NCBI GenBank assembly: GCA_914767715.1
Contig: OU612069.1
Location: forward strand, 26,101,387 to 26,161,386
Source of the DNA: Membranipora membranacea
Lineage: Eukaryota > Bryozoa > Gymnolaemata > Cheilostomatida > Membraniporidae
Length of the DNA: 60,000 bases
Direction: 5' to 3'
In this document: positions 47,847 through 59,900 of the stretch, one piece after another
How positions within the stretch are numbered: position 1 is the stretch's first letter
Layout: every line of letters starts with the position of its first letter
Notes under the pieces: generated by a model
Databases searched by the model: none
What the model saw: the letters and a program-made list of their open reading frames with translations, nothing else
Told to the model about the DNA's origin: nothing
Translations under genes and position numbers: made by a program

Positions 47847-49052
47847 ATGGCAAACACACAAACTCTCGTACTTCTAGCATGTGTCGGAGTAGCTCTGGTT
47901 GCAGCATCAGGCTATGCACCAACCCATGCACCAAAACCATCACATATTACTGGTGAGTAAAAAGAACATTGATACCATGAACCAGTCAACATACATACTA
48001 CAAGGTTTAGTAGATATTATGTTGTAATGGAGATATGTGTAGCTATAATTGTTATCAAGATTCTTTTGGCTGTTTGTCAAAATAAATTGGCACTTGAGGA
48101 TCTGTTCAAGGTGCAGTACACAAAAAAAGTCAACATCTGATACCTCCAGTCAAGTAATGACGCAAAGTCATAATTAACATGCTTTAAGTTTACAGGTGAA
48201 AGGTTCTAGTTTTTATCATTTAGGAGTTTATTTTCCTTTTGTAAGAGTCAATGTGCCTGTTCATAGGGAGTACAATATATTTCTACTAATGATAGCATTG
48301 ATGCTCCAAACTAGCAGTCATATGTCATATATACTATGTATAAATTCTGTTTCCACAGTGAATGACTGCCTGTGCAAATGCCAAGGTAACGAGTACACCC
48401 CAATTAGCGCAGACAGCTGCGGAAGCTACATCCATGACTCTGCAAACTTCCAACCAGTTGTATGTATATAACAGTCGTATGTATATAACAGTCACAATAG
48501 AGAATTCACTTTGCAGTCTATTGTATTCAACAAGGATGTCCTGAAAAAATTTATTTGTTCTCAAACTTTTTTTCAAATCATCTGCGGGAACTATCCCCCC
48601 TTATTTGATTAGTTAGTGCTCAACATACCACAAACACAACTCAAATAACAATCATTTAAATTGATGTGACATTTTTATCTGATGATCAATGTGACCAATA
48701 ATCAACTCATATGACATTGTGGGAGGAATAAAGGCCGTAACAATGTTTCACAACCAAGGATTGAAATTTATGTACCTGAACCATTGTATGTATTCTTTTC
48801 CAGGTACGTAAATGCCCATATGGGCTTGTCTTTGATGTACAAACCTGTGTCTGTAACTATCCACAAAACACCAAATGTTCCAAGCATTGTCAAGCTCCAA
48901 AATCCTACTACCACCCAGGACACCAGGCACCAGCATACACCACAAAGGGGTACCAAGCACCTGTCTATACCACAAAGGGATATCAGGCACCTGTCTATAC
49001 CACCACACAGGGATATAAAGCACCTGCATATGCACCTCATAACAGATACTAG
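47847..49052 (+). CDS. SCP5: intact secreted protein with CBM14-like core and APxYTTKGYQ repeat tail, 151 residues
   Basis: Exons 47847-47952, 48359-48459 and 48804-49052 total 456 bases, phases 1 and 0. Residues 1-23 are a signal peptide (MANTQTLVLLACVGVALVAA), then a Pro-rich linker (APTHAPKPSHIT). The core runs VNDCLCKCQGNEYTPISADS, CGSYIHDS, then RKCPYGLVFDVQTCVCNYPQ, NTKCSKHC. CP-x-GLVFD-x5-C-x-P-x4-C is the hallmark of peritrophin-A/CBM14 chitin-binding domains, but the usual third Cys is absent and extra CxC pairs (CLCKC, CVC) are present. The tail has about four Tyr-rich repeats (GHQAPAYTT, KGYQAPVYTT x2, QGYKAPAYAP) ending HNRY. Secretion and chitin or matrix binding are inferred. 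It is the longest intact family member here. Confidence 0.88.
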
Positions 49053-50660
49053 ACACATGACTGTAAGTATAAAAAAGTCTAAACGTTCACAATTTCAAGT
49101 GCAAGACAAAACTGTTGTGCTGGCCAAAGGGCTAACCCTTCGCAGATGATTCAATTTTATTTGGTATGAAAGACACTGGTAACAGCCTTACTGACCTGTT
49201 TTCTCAGGTAAGAGATTGTGTGGAACTGCACAGTGTTAAGTCCTTCACCTTAGGGATGATTAAATAATGACAAGGGTTCTATTTTATTGACAATTCACTT
49301 TACCCGACTTATTGTAGAGAATATCCACATCTAATTTGAAGTTAGAGTTAATCTGTAAAATCATCTTTTCCAAGATACTTCCTTATAAATCTTTATAATT
49401 TTTTTGTTGACAGATGACTGATTGAAGAGCATGCAATGACAGATAACAACTGAGGGATGACATTAGAATTTTGTTTTTAAATTAATTAACTTTTCAAACT
49501 TTATATCTAATAATGTTTTTTCCATACAACTTAAACTCACTTTTTATTAGTCTTTGTTTGATTATTTGGAAACAATAAGAGATACTATACCATCAGAGAT
49601 CTACTGGTCATACTCTATTGACTTTACTTAACTTACCGCAGCATTGGTGGTGCATAGCGATGGCTGCAGTGCTGCACTTCCATAAACTTCAACCAGCTCA
49701 ACAAAGCATAAGCATAAATACCAGCTGAAAAGACTTGAGTGACATACCAAGCAACTGTCAAAATATCAAAGGAGTCATGTTGTATTTGTTTTTGGAAATG
49801 TAATGGATGCATGCTGCTGCGATAATTAGCTAAAATATGCCTATACTGGCACCAGTACGAGTAGGTCAAACTAATTTCTACGAGGAAGGGCAACTCCAAA
49901 CTGCAACACTTATTCTTCCCATGAGCAATCGCAATGCAAATTGATAGTTTCCTTATATCATCGTTGTCCTTGGTCTAATTGAACTCAGAAATGCATAACC
50001 ATACCTTGAATTTCATTTCCATGAAGGACTGAGTTATCCTGTCAGGCTGTTAGACTCCGGCAAGGAATTCAGCTAGGAGGGCAAACAATTTTTTTGTCAA
50101 TTAGAGAATAGCCTATACATATTTTGGAGTGGCTCCAATAATGTACAAACAGTTTCTATACAAGCTGTCAAATTTGTGACAATGATGTTTGTGTGACATT
50201 AGCAAGGATAGATAGCGACAAACTGCTATTTCTTTGATTGCACAACCAAAATGCCACATGTTCAGTACATATGGCTGTGAATATGATAAAGTATATACGT
50301 GTATTATATTAGAAAGCAGTCACTGATTGTGAAAGCGACTCCCAAATTACAAGGGCTGTCATTGTGAGTTGGTATAAGGCATCCATCAAGTTCACTCCCA
50401 GTACCACAATTGAAAACAGGACTTAGATTATTCAGGAATTTTTACGATATTCAAACAGATAGACCGAAGGTAATAATACAATAAGAAAACATTGCGGTTG
50501 CTTGTGGGATGATTTGTTTCAGGTTCCAAGATTTGTCAAATATTCTTGAACTAGATAAATTAAGATGGTAAACCTTCTTTTATTGCATCCAAAGAACTGA
50601 AAAAAACAAAAGACGAATAGCATTTCAATGTGAAAGGAATTTATTTTCATTAATATTTTT
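49053..50660. other. Intergenic stretch downstream of SCP5
   Basis: 49540-49615 and 50060-50165 are inverted copies of flanks found at 32.65-32.76 kb and 32.09-32.21 kb. No gene seen. Confidence 0.5.
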
Positions 50661-50662
50661 AT

Positions 50663-51148
50663 CATTATTACGTAAATAATAAAATTTGATTGATCAAACA
50701 ATATTAAAATTTCTTCTCATCTGTTGTCGTTATCTGTTGCAGCGTTGGTGTACATCACTCGACTGTCAACAAAATAGAGTGTGATGGTAGAATCGTTGGA
50801 ATCGTGATAATTGATGGAGTTTTAGCCAGAACACTAGCTCCAACAACTCATTCATTGTACAAGACAAGACAAGACATGTACTTTTGCCTAGCAGAGATGA
50901 ATGGTCATTATTACGTAAATAATAAAATTTGATTGATCAAACAATATTAAAATTTCTTCTCCTCTGTTGTCGTTATCTGTTGCAGCTTTGGTGTACATCA
51001 CTTGACTGTCAACAAAATAGAGTGTGATGGTAGAATCGTTGGAATCGTGATAATTGATGGAGTTTTAGCCAGAACACTAGCTCCAACAACTCATTCATTG
51101 TACAAGACAAGACAAGACATGTACTTTTGCCTAGCAGAGATGAATGGT
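50663..51148 (+). repeat. Two-copy tandem duplication, period 243 bp
   Basis: 50663-50905 and 50906-51148 are nearly identical, differing at a few bases such as CTCATCTG/CTCCTCTG and CTCGACTG/CTTGACTG. Each unit holds TTGATTGATCAA, a polypyrimidine/TTGCAG acceptor-like site, and an open stretch (ECDGRIVGIVIIDGVLARTL in the second copy). No matching donor or homologue is recognised, so I do not call a gene. Confidence 0.88.
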
Positions 51149-51343
51149 CATTATGCTTGGAACCACCATGAACTAGAAAATTAGATAATAATTTCTACAT
51201 GAATTAGACAAAATTTTCATTGCTTCTTCAGATAATGTGGACTCATTGTTTTAAAGGTTTTTTTAGCTCAACAAATCAGGAAAAACTATTCAATTGTCAC
51301 AAAAATCAGTTACGGCTTCCCAATACTTACAGTGATGGTAAAT

Positions 51344-52308
51344 CTAGTATCCAGTTTGACCGTAGTAGGTACGTGGAGCTTGACAGTTTTTAGCACATTT
51401 GGTGACTCCTGGGTAGTTACAGACACAGGTTTGTACATCAAAGACAAGTCCATATGGGCATTCACGTACCTGGAATAAAAATTACAAAATATTTTAGAAA
51501 GTTCTATACTCTCTTGTTCAGACACACCTTGTCACAGCTTTATTACCTCTCACTATGTCATGATATGATTGATATCCCCATTAATTAGGGCACAAGTTAT
51601 TACATATTAGCCATACATAAATACCATTTTGATACATAATATAAAATTATACTAAACGCAACTCTATAAAAGTTATTTCCATGTATAGTGTAAAAGAATT
51701 ATGCCGGTGAACACCACCTAGCCTAATAAGTATTAAAGATATTCTATTGTGTCATACATACCACTGCAGCGAGAGTAGTAGTCTGGTGAGTGTAGCTTGC
51801 ACAGCCATCAGAGCTGATTGGAGTGTAGCTGTTTCCTTGGCATGTACACAGACAGTCATTCACTGTGAGAATAAAATTCATATTACATTTACAAACATAT
51901 TTGTTACAATCATATTTTAATTTTGTATGGTTGTCTAAGAATAGCATATGTTTGTTTCCGATGTAATGTCTTCACAATACTGATGATGGCTGTGAACCAG
52001 CAACAACACCTCCACCAATGCTGGTTATTCAGATGAAACCATAACATCCACTATTTGGTGCTGTTTTTGAGTTTCACTCCCTTCCACAACTTGACTAAAT
52101 GTTACAGAGGTTCATTTTCTTTGCAAACATCGAATGCAAGATATCCTTTGCTCTCGATACAGCTCATAGGTGTTGATAACAACTTTTGTTGTATTTACTA
52201 ACCTGTAACATGTGATGGTTTTGGTGCTGGTGTTGGAGCATAGCCTGATGCTGCCACCAAAGCTACTCCGACACATGCAAGAAGTACGATAGTTTGTGTG
52301 TTTGCCAT
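51344..52308 (-). CDS. SCP6: intact secreted CBM14-like protein, short-tailed, 110 residues
   Basis: Exons 52308-52203, 51862-51762 and 51469-51344 total 333 bases with phases as in SCP5. The signal peptide is MANTQTIVLLACVGVALVAA, the linker APTPAPKPSHVT. The core reads VNDCLCTCQGNSYTPISSDG, CASYTHQTTTLAAV, then RECPYGLVFDVQTCVCNYPG and VTKCAKNC. The tail is short (QAPRTYYGQTGY) without repeats. All donors and acceptors are canonical. It is almost a twin of SCP7, which lies in the opposite orientation about 3.6 kb away, so the two arose by a recent inverted duplication. Likely a secreted chitin- or matrix-associated protein (inferred). Confidence 0.88.
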
Positions 52309-52591
52309 TTTTCGTTCTGCAATTAAAAATAATCAAACATAAAATATAAAGATCAATATATTTAATGTTCTTTCAGTTGACTTCAGTCAGGGTTATTCTG
52401 GGACATTTTCAGTCACAGTTATGGGAAAATATTTATGAAAGATGCAAACAACATGACCTTGCTTCTCTTCCTGTATTCAATGTTTTATCTAAGCTAGTTG
52501 TAATTGCAGAACAAATTGGAATATTAGCTAGGTATTCTTACAGTTCCTCTCTACTAAAACTGTACAAAATATGTATATATTGTCTACTCAC

Positions 52592-52690
52592 TGTTTGTGA
52601 CCTTGCTACTGTAGTTGATCTGTGATTGTATGAGGTCTGATTGTCTCTTTTATACCTTTCCGTTAACTAATAAATCTTCTCTTAGCTTCC
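52592..52690 (-). promoter_or_regulatory. SCP6 promoter and leader exon
   Basis: TATAAAAG on the minus strand (52647-52654) and a leader exon (about 52592-52620) with CACAGATCAACTACAG and a GTGAGT donor. The GATA-type motif is degraded (AGAGAAGATTTATTAG). Confidence 0.65.
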
Positions 52691-53049
52691 TTGTTCTGTC
52701 ATAACAAGTTAATTAGTTTTTTTTTTCTGTTTAAGTTCGCCAAAAATAAGATGGGTGTTACTTCAGCAACAACTCCAGGCAATCGGAGAGAATGAGAAAA
52801 AATTGACAGGGGATTCAGAAATCTCAGACATGGATTGCTCGAGATACCAGAATGATTTTAAGCCTTTTCTTGTGTGTTCTTGATTTAGGCTTCAGGCACC
52901 AAACTGCTATAAGGTATTTGAATGGGAATCCAAACAGTTCCCTTATTTACCTGATTCTGAAAAGGGATTTTTAAACTTTATCCAGCTCTCAAGGGGCTGT
53001 AGTGATGCTCTGCCACCCCTATAAAAACCTGGCATAAACATGAACTTAC

Positions 53050-53230
53050 AGAAGAATTTGTAATTTAATCTCCCTCTACACTACCCACTTACCACCTGCC
53101 GACTAACCGCTACTTTATCTTAATAATTTTTCTAATTTTCTGTCTATCAGAACATGAGGGTGTGTGACCTCTACTATTAATAGGATAAGAGGCAGTAGAG
53201 TCAGCCTACTTAAGTTGTATTTTAATAGCA
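53050..53230. repeat. Left arm of an inverted repeat upstream of SCP6/SCP7
   Basis: This stretch (TACCCACTTACCACCTGC, AGGGTGTGTGACCTCTACTA, GCAGTAGAGTCAGCC) is the diverged reverse complement of 54950-55130. It is part of the inverted duplication that produced SCP6 and SCP7. Confidence 0.6.
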
Positions 53231-54409
53231 TGATAAATTTAGATAAGTGTTTATTTGTGTAAAGAGTTTTTGCATTCAATTCTAATGACAACTGCAGTTT
53301 TGGATCGAGCATATGGTCTCAACTAATTCATCTACCCAGTCGATAGCCCATTTTCCTGTCCTGCATAGAAGCCCACCAGCATCAGAGAAGCTGGTGTAGA
53401 CAACCTGATAGTAGACCTAAAACATGTAACAACTTTTTTTTTCTGCTGAGATGAAGTAATGAGTTCATCACTGGTGCAAACAGATTTCAGTTCCTCGATA
53501 AATTTGGTGTGTCAAATACCTAGCTGCTTCCACCGAAGGTGTTGTGTAGGTCCTTAACCTGTATATACTGTGAGGGCTCAATTCTTGGTTTGGCGTCCAA
53601 CACTAAGAGAAGTTCCTCTAGTCCTCAGAAAAACTGGGAATGATTGGGATTTTATGCTTCACCAAATTATTCTAGTAACATTCGCAGCAACTAGAGCGAT
53701 CAACTCTTTAACCATAAAATATTTGATAGTTTCTATGAACGTGTCTTCTTGCATATGTAAGATATATAGAACAGAAAAGTCTAGAACTGACATAACAAAA
53801 ATGCATTACTTTCCAAAGTTTCAACACCCAAATAATCTCATCACTGTACGGAGTCTTATGCTATCACCATCAAAATTATAGAAAGTTTAAAAACACACAT
53901 ACTCAAATTTAAATGTTTATATTTTCTCTACCAGTTAGTTAGCATCCTCTTAATCAAGCGGGAAGCTCAAATAATGATATTGTTTTTTCACACAGAGCAT
54001 GTTCAAATTTTCACATTTTGCTACTAACACAATGAAGCCTGAGGATTTGTACACTATATTGCACAGTATATAATGTCAGGTGCTGAATACCGGTCAGAAA
54101 TGGGCAAACTGTAAGGAAAAAAAATCTGGACTACTAATGCTCAGTCCTCCCTTGCTGAGCTCATACCACAAGGCGCCTTGACAAAAATATTGCGCACAGC
54201 ATAGTGCTTCTTGCTGCATAATGCCAATCAACAGTTTTTTTTTAATACTTTATTGGCATAATTTTCAATCTCAAAGAATTCTGAGCTTTTGAGCTGCTGT
54301 TGAGTATAAGTTGAAACAAATGAAATGAATGTGATGGCCTGAAAACCTTCTATGGAGCAAATATTAAGTCTGCCATCACCTACCCCTGCCCTGCAAGATA
54401 CAGTCTATC

Positions 54410-54560
54410 ATCAGACACAGGCAAAATAGGACTAGAGAGGATCCAGCGCTCTGCTACGCGGATTGCGCTGCCATTTGCTGAGAACTATGAACAGAGGCAT
54501 GACAATCAAGAACTCCCAACAATAAAAACTTTCCTGCGCACCTATTGTATTTGAAACACC
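54410..54560 (+). mobile_element. LINE remnant
   Basis: A short open stretch GKIGLERIQRSATRIALPFA followed by ENYEQRHDNQELPTIKTFLR resembles the region after the reverse transcriptase in jockey/CR1-like LINEs. No RT palm is left nearby. Confidence 0.5.
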
Positions 54561-54949
54561 ATTCATCATTCAATCTAGCAGGCTATTAAACGAATGCAAA
54601 CATGCCTGAGAATTTTTATTGGTCCAATATCAAGATTTACTGCAAATTCATGGAATAAGAACATTCATCTTGTTGCCAAAATTTCACGGATTATCCTTTT
54701 ATGCTTATTCTACCTCAAACCATCATAATTTTTCGAGGAAATATTGAGGTATTTTAGAATTGTTATAAGGATATCTAACACCCATACAATGCTAGGCTGC
54801 TATGCCCTTGACTTGGGGATTATCTGCTAAGCTGGGTAGATTTGTTACTTCGGATGATCAACTCAGTCCAAAGCGGTAGTTGTAGTTAGATCTGAGCGAA
54901 TAAACTCCTCTGAAGGAAGAATGGTTATTGAAATTTCTCATGTCACATT

Positions 54950-55130
54950 GTAGGTGGGCTGACTCTACCGTCTCTAATTCTATTATTAGAATAATCAGAC
55001 TTTTTAGTAGAGGTCACACACCCTCAAATTCTGATCTGACACTAAAGCGATGATTGAGATAAAGTAGCAATTAGCAGGTAGGTAGTAAGTGGGTAGTGAA
55101 GTAGGAGTTTAAATTACAAATTCTTCTGTT
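54950..55130. repeat. Right arm of the inverted repeat upstream of SCP6/SCP7
   Basis: Contains GGGCTGACTCTACCGTCTC, TAGAGGTCACACACCCTCA and GGTAGGTAGTAAGTGGGTAG, complementary to 53050-53230. A related segment lies upstream of SCP5 (about 47225-47260). Confidence 0.6.
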
Positions 55131-55543
55131 TGTTTATGTTCGTGATGATCTGACAGCTCTTTATCATTAGTTGCAGACCAGGCTCATAGCTCTAGGGGTG
55201 CCAGGGATTCACATCAACCCCTAGAGTCATACAGCCAGCCAATGTATCAGGGAAATAAGGGTACTATTTTAATTCGCATTCATATTAAAATGCCTTGAAA
55301 TGCTTTGGTGTCTGAGGCCTCAATCAGGGCCGCATATGAAAAGATAAAGCTCTTATTTCGCTGGTGCCATATAGATTTCTGAACCCCCTAAACTACGATC
55401 ATGCAACCTATCAGAAGAAACTGCCTGAAGTTGTTGTCGTCGTAACAGACACCTTTTTTAAGGAGTTGAACAGAAATTTTTCCAATAAACTGCCAGATAC
55501 GAATGTCATGAGAACTAATTAACTTGTCATGACCGCACAAGGA

Positions 55544-55644
55544 AGATAGAATATGACAAGATTAATGGTGTCGTTGATGGGTATAAAAGAAGCCATCGCA
55601 ACTCAAACAAGCACAGATCAACTTCTACAGTCAGATCACAAACA
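55544..55644 (+). promoter_or_regulatory. SCP7 promoter and leader exon
   Basis: AGATAG (55544-55549), TATAAAAG (55582-55589) and a leader exon (about 55612-55644) with CACAGATCAACTTCTACAG ending before GTAAGT. AATTAACTTG further up (about 55518-55527) matches the SCP6 and SCP1 promoters. Confidence 0.7.
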
Positions 55645-55897
55645 GTAAGTAGTAAAACATATACTGAATTGGTACAAATTTGCAAGAAAAATCCTATTGT
55701 GCCTTGAATGTGGTATACAGATATCCGACATGAAGATATGCAAACCTCTGAATACCCAAAGATAAGTATTACTCTGTTGTTGACATCTTTTCGAAACCAA
55801 GTTTTTCATAAACAGTGACTGAAAATGTTGCCAAAAAAACTTTATGTAAATCCTCTGATTTATGTATTATTTTTAAATTTGACTTCAGAAAACAAAG

Positions 55898-56967
55898 ATG
55901 GCAAACACACAAACTATCGTACTTCTTGCATGTGTCGGAGTAGCTCTTGTGGCAGCATCAGGCTATGCTCCAACACCAGCACCAAAGCCATCACATATTA
56001 CAGGTGAGTAAAAACAACAATAGATATCACTGTTGAAAGAGACCGAGAGGCCTATTGAGATTATGGTGGATATCTTTATGATGCAGTATACAACAGCAAA
56101 TTGTCCTCTGTTATATTTTGTCCAGCCCTGCAAGGAAGTGAACTGAATTATACTATAAAGTCTAGAACAGCCAATGATAGCTAGAATTTTATTGAGCTTG
56201 TCGTTTGTGACATGATGTCAACTGACCTTTGTCCCTCGCTGATTTAGGAGAGAGTCATTAAATATATCAGTAATTATAAATGAATTCAAATCCTGTGATA
56301 AAAAGTACTGGCTATTGCTACTGATTTATACTGATATTAAGCCTTTTTATCACTGACTCTACAACATGTAGATGGTTTCATAACGCCAAAAATCCATTTA
56401 TTTAATGTTATTAACACAGTGAATGACTGTCTGTGTACATGCCAAGGAAACAGCTACACTCCAATCAGCTCTGATGGCTGCGCAAGCTTCACTCACCAGA
56501 CTACTACTCTCACTGCAGTGGTATGTACAATAACATGTAATCATCAAGTTTCAATAATAACATTTATTATTATATCAGTTGTTTATCTAATTATACCTCA
56601 GTGGTAATTCTAACTGCTATTCTTTGGTGCCCTTATTTGGGTAATTGGTTCCAGTTTTTGCTTTCAATTTCGTTTCAAAACTGATCGTATCTTGCTGTAT
56701 TTATTTGAGAACATTATTTTACCTTTCAGCTCTTGAGAAATTTGATTAAAACTAAGTGTCATAATTAAGTCCAATTATAACCCACTAGGATTATATGGAT
56801 AAGATACAAATGCTGTACATGTTATTTTCCAGTTACGCAAATGCCCAGCCGGACTTGTTTTTGATGTACAAACCTGCGTCTGTAACTTCCCAGGAGTCAC
56901 CAAATGTGCTAAGAACTGTGGCGCCCCACGTACCTACTACAACCAAGCACACCAAACTGGATATTAG
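55898..56967 (+). CDS. SCP7: intact secreted CBM14-like protein, short-tailed, 113 residues
   Basis: Exons 55898-56003, 56420-56520 and 56833-56967 total 342 bases, phases 1 and 0. The signal peptide (MANTQTIVLLACVGVALVAA) and linker are the same as SCP6 except for HIT/HVT. The core is VNDCLCTCQGNSYTPISSDG, CASFTHQTTTLTAV, LRKCPAGLVFDVQTCVCNFP, GVTKCAKNC. The tail is GAPRTYYNQAHQTGY. Differences from SCP6 are mostly in the last exon (CPAG for CPYG, NFP for NYP, three more tail residues). All splice sites are canonical. Expected role as for SCP5/6. Confidence 0.88.
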
Positions 56968-59900
56968 ATTTACCAACACCACAAGTATAAGGTAGACATG
57001 ACTGATTTATATAACATTTGTATGCTGTCGGATTTTTGGGCGCAAACTATATGATTTGTCACATACTTACATTTATGATTTATTTTCAACATGTAATAAA
57101 CAGTGCAATGCAAGAAAAAGTTTAAAATCCAAGACTTACCACAATTCTAATTAAATAAATACCTAAAAGTTGCATTTGTGCAATTATACGTCTTTTACAT
57201 TGTTTTATCTCATGCTAATTCCAGATCACCAAGAATAGTCATCATATTGTATAAATTCCTATTGGAAAACAGTATTCTTCGGATACTTTGTAAATTGGTT
57301 TCACAATTAGAATCCCTCGAGACCATCCTAATTCTCCCTCGCCCTATTTTATTGACAGATGAATGGTTATGATGAAGACACTGCGGATAATGACTTCACA
57401 TGAAATGAAAATTTAATTTGAGATTGTTTATGTAATTAAATAAACTGCTACTCAGGATCTTTTTCTCTTATTTGAATGCAATAAACTTTTCATCGTCACC
57501 ACATTTCTAGCTCAATGACATCATAAATATGAATAGATATCGTATAATTACAGAGTAAGGATATACAGAGGGGACACTTCAACAATTGCTATAGTGCCTA
57601 GGGCTTGTTGATTCAGTGGGGGAAAATGTTCAAATTGGATGCCTGCCCGTTTCACTATGATAAATAAGTTACAATGGAGATCTGTGCTTCACACATACCA
57701 ACCTATGTTGGGTCATAATTAATTCTGTATTTACCCTTACAACTGAATTGAAATGTTCAACCTTCAAGCTGTACACCATAATATCATCATCATTTTCTTC
57801 TAGGATACATAGGCTATGAGTTTGATCATATCGGTTTACATGTGACAATTCAGTCGCTTTTGACATTTTGTACAGTGTGGCAGTTTGTGAGTGCCTAGTC
57901 AACAATCCATTTTTCTGTTTCATAAAACTGAAAGCTATGACTAGGGCCATCAACCTATTCTTTTCATGGGGATGTGAGATGGTGCGATCGGTTTGCACGC
58001 TTGCTAATCACTGCCAGGCCATTTTTGCCTCAGGAGTTGTGGGTCCCAGCCCTGCTGGAGGAGCTCTCTGCCCTCAGCACCCTCAGGTGTTTGCCTCTCC
58101 CTAATGGTTGTATGCTGCAGCGAACTAACTGAAACCTGAATAATCACAGGAAACAACAACTTTCTATGGTGAAACTTGTCTAAAAACCTGTTCAATACCA
58201 ACACATTTATAACTGCACGGTAGATAGAACAAGGGACATGATGGTCTAGCACATTAAACCAGTAGTATTAAAACTGTTAAAAAGGTAAGCAATTCTAACA
58301 ATCATGAATGACAAAACTGCGGGAAAATATACTTTTGATCTAAACAAATCTGATAAATACCAAGAAGAGATGACGCAGCTGTAGTCGGTAACAGCCTGGC
58401 ACTTCTCATAATACCTGTCAGTTATAAAACAGAAAGTGTGGACCACCCGCAACCTCATCATAATAATTAGCCTATTGTAGCCTAATACCCTGATGATTTT
58501 CAAAAAACCTAATAAGGTGTGAATTAGGTGCGAAAAATTCACCTACAATGTGGTAAGCTAATAATTTTGTGTGGCATGCTATAAAGTTCAATGCCAATTC
58601 CGCCAAAAATGAGTTTCATCACAAAATAATTATCTTTTCTGTGAATCAGGCTGGATGTAGAAAACGTTATTACCCAGACAAATTTTTAAAATATAAAATA
58701 TAAATAATTAAAATCATACAGCACATACGCTATTGTAATACACGCAACTGCTTAGTTCGGACTTAGAGAACTTTCCATAGAAGGGTCTAAGATAATCTCA
58801 GATGACCATTAAAATTTCAACATGCCATGTATTCTGAAAGCAGGAGAGCAAAACATAATTCACTAAAAGTTTATTGCAGAGTGAGATTTCAAGACAAGTG
58901 CTAAGAAAAGTCTTTTCAGCTTCGACAGAAATGACAAAAGACAGTTGTATTGAATGATATGTCATAAAAGCCAATTACTCTAACCAGACTAATTAAATTC
59001 CGGTATCCAATAGAAGTTAGAAGTCAATAGTGATGTAGCCTATTTTGTAGTACACTTCTTCGGGTATATTTAGCATATTTCCCTTATTTCAACAGGGCAG
59101 GAAGGGGGAGGGAAGGAAACATAGGATATTACATTTTGCTCACAGGCTGTCAAGGTCAGGTAAAGCTGCTCAAAAAAAGCTGATTGTTGCTATCTAGCAA
59201 TTAGTACTATACCTGAGCTGAGGGTGATATATTTATCATAATCCACATTATCAAGTTTTTGATGTACATAATTCGTAAGGGAAGATGGAGCATTAGTTGT
59301 TCAACAGCATACCAATGCACAACAAGCCAACCAACAAGCCATAAAGACAGGCACCGTTCCAAGCCCATATGAAATCTAGCCCCATAGTGTTGATAGGAGA
59401 GTTCTGCTGTGAACACATCAAAAGATAGGATTTGCACAAAAGCCAATTGCAGGGACATCCAACACTTAGGTAACATGGAGAATAGCTTTCTATCATAATC
59501 ATTGCAATTTTATGATGAGGAATGACTTCAACCACAAAAATTTCTTGTATGCAGCTCAATACACTACCAGTTTTCAATCTTCATGAATGAAAGACAGCAC
59601 GTCCTATAATTCATTGTTTTGAGTCATGAAATATCCTTTTTTTTTTATTACTTTTAGACCCTTCCCCGTGATACTAGGGATGTTACCCTATAAAGATATT
59701 TTACCAGGTCAAAATGAAAAGTCTCTTCGTAACAATGCTGTTTACTCTTCCGTTTGTGGTTTAATAGTACCAAGTACAAGTTAAGTTTTACAAATCATAT
59801 TTTTGAGTTCACCCAATCAGAATTTGTAACATCAGTCAAACTAATTAGATATGGTGTCTCATTGTAGTGTATCATCGTAAACACTGACAAATAACTGCTC

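Noticed and set aside
53570-53881. 103-codon plus-strand open frame
   Set aside because: No recognisable similarity, no promoter and unremarkable composition.
57868-58252. Open frames on both strands at 57.9-58.25 kb
   Set aside because: No domain, signal, splice or promoter support; GC-rich chance frames.
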